Source: CAYLMG01 sp964464635
Lineage (GTDB): Bacteria; Planctomycetota; Phycisphaerae; Sedimentisphaerales; Anaerobacaceae
NCBI GenBank assembly: GCA_964464635.1
Contig: CAYXGT010000115.1
Location: 1 to 6,568 of the forward strand
Direction of reading: 5' to 3'
DNA length: 6,568 bases
Shown here in pieces: positions 6,382 through 6,568 of this stretch. The position numbers and the translations under genes are program-made. The notes under the pieces are model-generated. The model had not been told where the DNA came from. It ran no database searches and was given only the letters and a program-made list of their open reading frames with translations. Numbering within the stretch: position 1 is the first letter of the stretch; each line of letters starts with the position of its first letter.

Positions 6382-6480
6382 TTTTTTTCTACAAAATTGG
6401 CTTTTAAACGTTTTTTTTAGGATTTAAGAGTTTTCACAAGAGACGGCAGGCAAAAATGCTGAAAATTTTTAAAAAATTTA
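6382..6480. promoter_or_regulatory. helically phased A/T tracts (predicted curved DNA, UP-element-like next to the promoter)
   Basis: Runs of A or T are centred near 6385, 6394.5, 6403.5, 6414.5, 6424, 6432.5, 6454, 6466 and 6473.5. The steps are close to one or two helical turns. The last two tracts (AAAATTTTT then AAAAAATTT) abut the -35 at 6481, where alpha-subunit-binding UP elements sit. Curvature is a prediction from tract phasing only. Confidence 0.45.
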
Positions 6481-6508
6481 TTGACAGGGGCATAGCTTAT
6501 GATATACT
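6481..6508 (+). promoter_or_regulatory. sigma70-type promoter of the right-edge gene
   Basis: A perfect -35 TTGACA (6481-6486) is followed by a 16-base spacer and TATACT (6503-6508; five of six matches to TATAAT). Initiation is expected near 6514-6517, about 30 bases before the ATG at 6547. An AT-rich UP-like stretch lies directly upstream. This is the best promoter in the window. Confidence 0.75.
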
Positions 6509-6533
6509 TGTCTTAGTTACTATAGTACAAGTA
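6505..6533. promoter_or_regulatory. candidate operator: nested palindromes over the -10 and transcription start
   Basis: TACTTGT (6505-6511) and ACAAGTA (6527-6533) form a 7-bp inverted repeat with a 15-base gap. Within it lies the perfect 10-bp palindrome TACTATAGTA (6518-6527). The array overlaps the -10 element and the predicted start of transcription, where a bound dimer would block RNA polymerase. Autoregulation by the downstream gene product is an inference. Confidence 0.5.
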
Positions 6534-6546
6534 AAAGGAAATAAAT

Positions 6547-6568
6547 ATGCAATTACAGATTGACCTCT
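6547..6568 (+). CDS. N-terminus of a gene cut by the window edge, possibly a GntR-family (YtrA-like) regulator
   Basis: Only seven codons are present: MQLQIDL. The start is well supported, with AAAGGAA at 6534-6540 giving about 7 bases between GGA and ATG, and a strong promoter plus operator-like palindromes upstream. From memory, many short GntR regulators of the YtrA type begin with a beta-strand such as M-x-(L/F/I)-x-I-D before '(N/S)...PIYxQI', and they often control their own promoter. Seven residues cannot prove this. The gene is divergent from ftsK. Confidence 0.45.

Overview
The window looks like a chromosomal segment from a planctomycete-type bacterium, most likely of the Phycisphaerae/Sedimentisphaerales kind. 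This is inferred from an exported right-handed beta-helix protein that combines a 'TIYVDDDG'-type N-terminus, Chlamydia-Pmp-like GGG[MI]/FxxN repeats, a 'SPCIDAGD...NMGAYGG' tail and a single dockerin-like EF-hand (DxNxD...DFTDFAIM..HWL). This architecture is typical of that group. No marker gene fixes the taxonomy.

Layout. Bases 1-48 are GC-rich and may hold the last codons of an upstream gene. An AT-rich leader follows, then a large plus-strand gene (222-2168) for a secreted beta-helix surface protein. Its repeat region carries a ladder of 14 regularly spaced cysteines and recent-looking tandem duplications of 78 and 87 bp. Between this gene and the convergent genes to its right lies a 67-bp element with inverted ends and strong hairpin potential (2210-2276), plus a weak terminator-like hairpin. 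On the minus strand, a TPR-like helical-repeat protein (2908-3726) and a small intramembrane M50/site-2-type metalloprotease (2327-2911) form a two-gene operon joined by an ATGA overlap. Further upstream on the minus strand is a full-length FtsK/SpoIIIE DNA translocase (3856-6315). A divergent intergenic region of about 230 bp holds helically phased A/T tracts, a strong sigma70-like promoter and nested palindromes. It leads into the first seven codons of a plus-strand gene that may encode a GntR-type regulator.

Functional reading. FtsK is a housekeeping chromosome-segregation motor. The M50 protease and its helical-repeat partner may form a membrane-proteolysis unit of unknown substrate. The beta-helix protein is probably a cell-surface or extracellular protein. 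The window shows no evidence of a phage, CRISPR array, tRNA or rRNA. I did not find a clear new multi-gene system. The points most worth a second look are the cysteine-ladder repeats, the palindromic intergenic element, the divergent operator region and the TPR-M50 pair.
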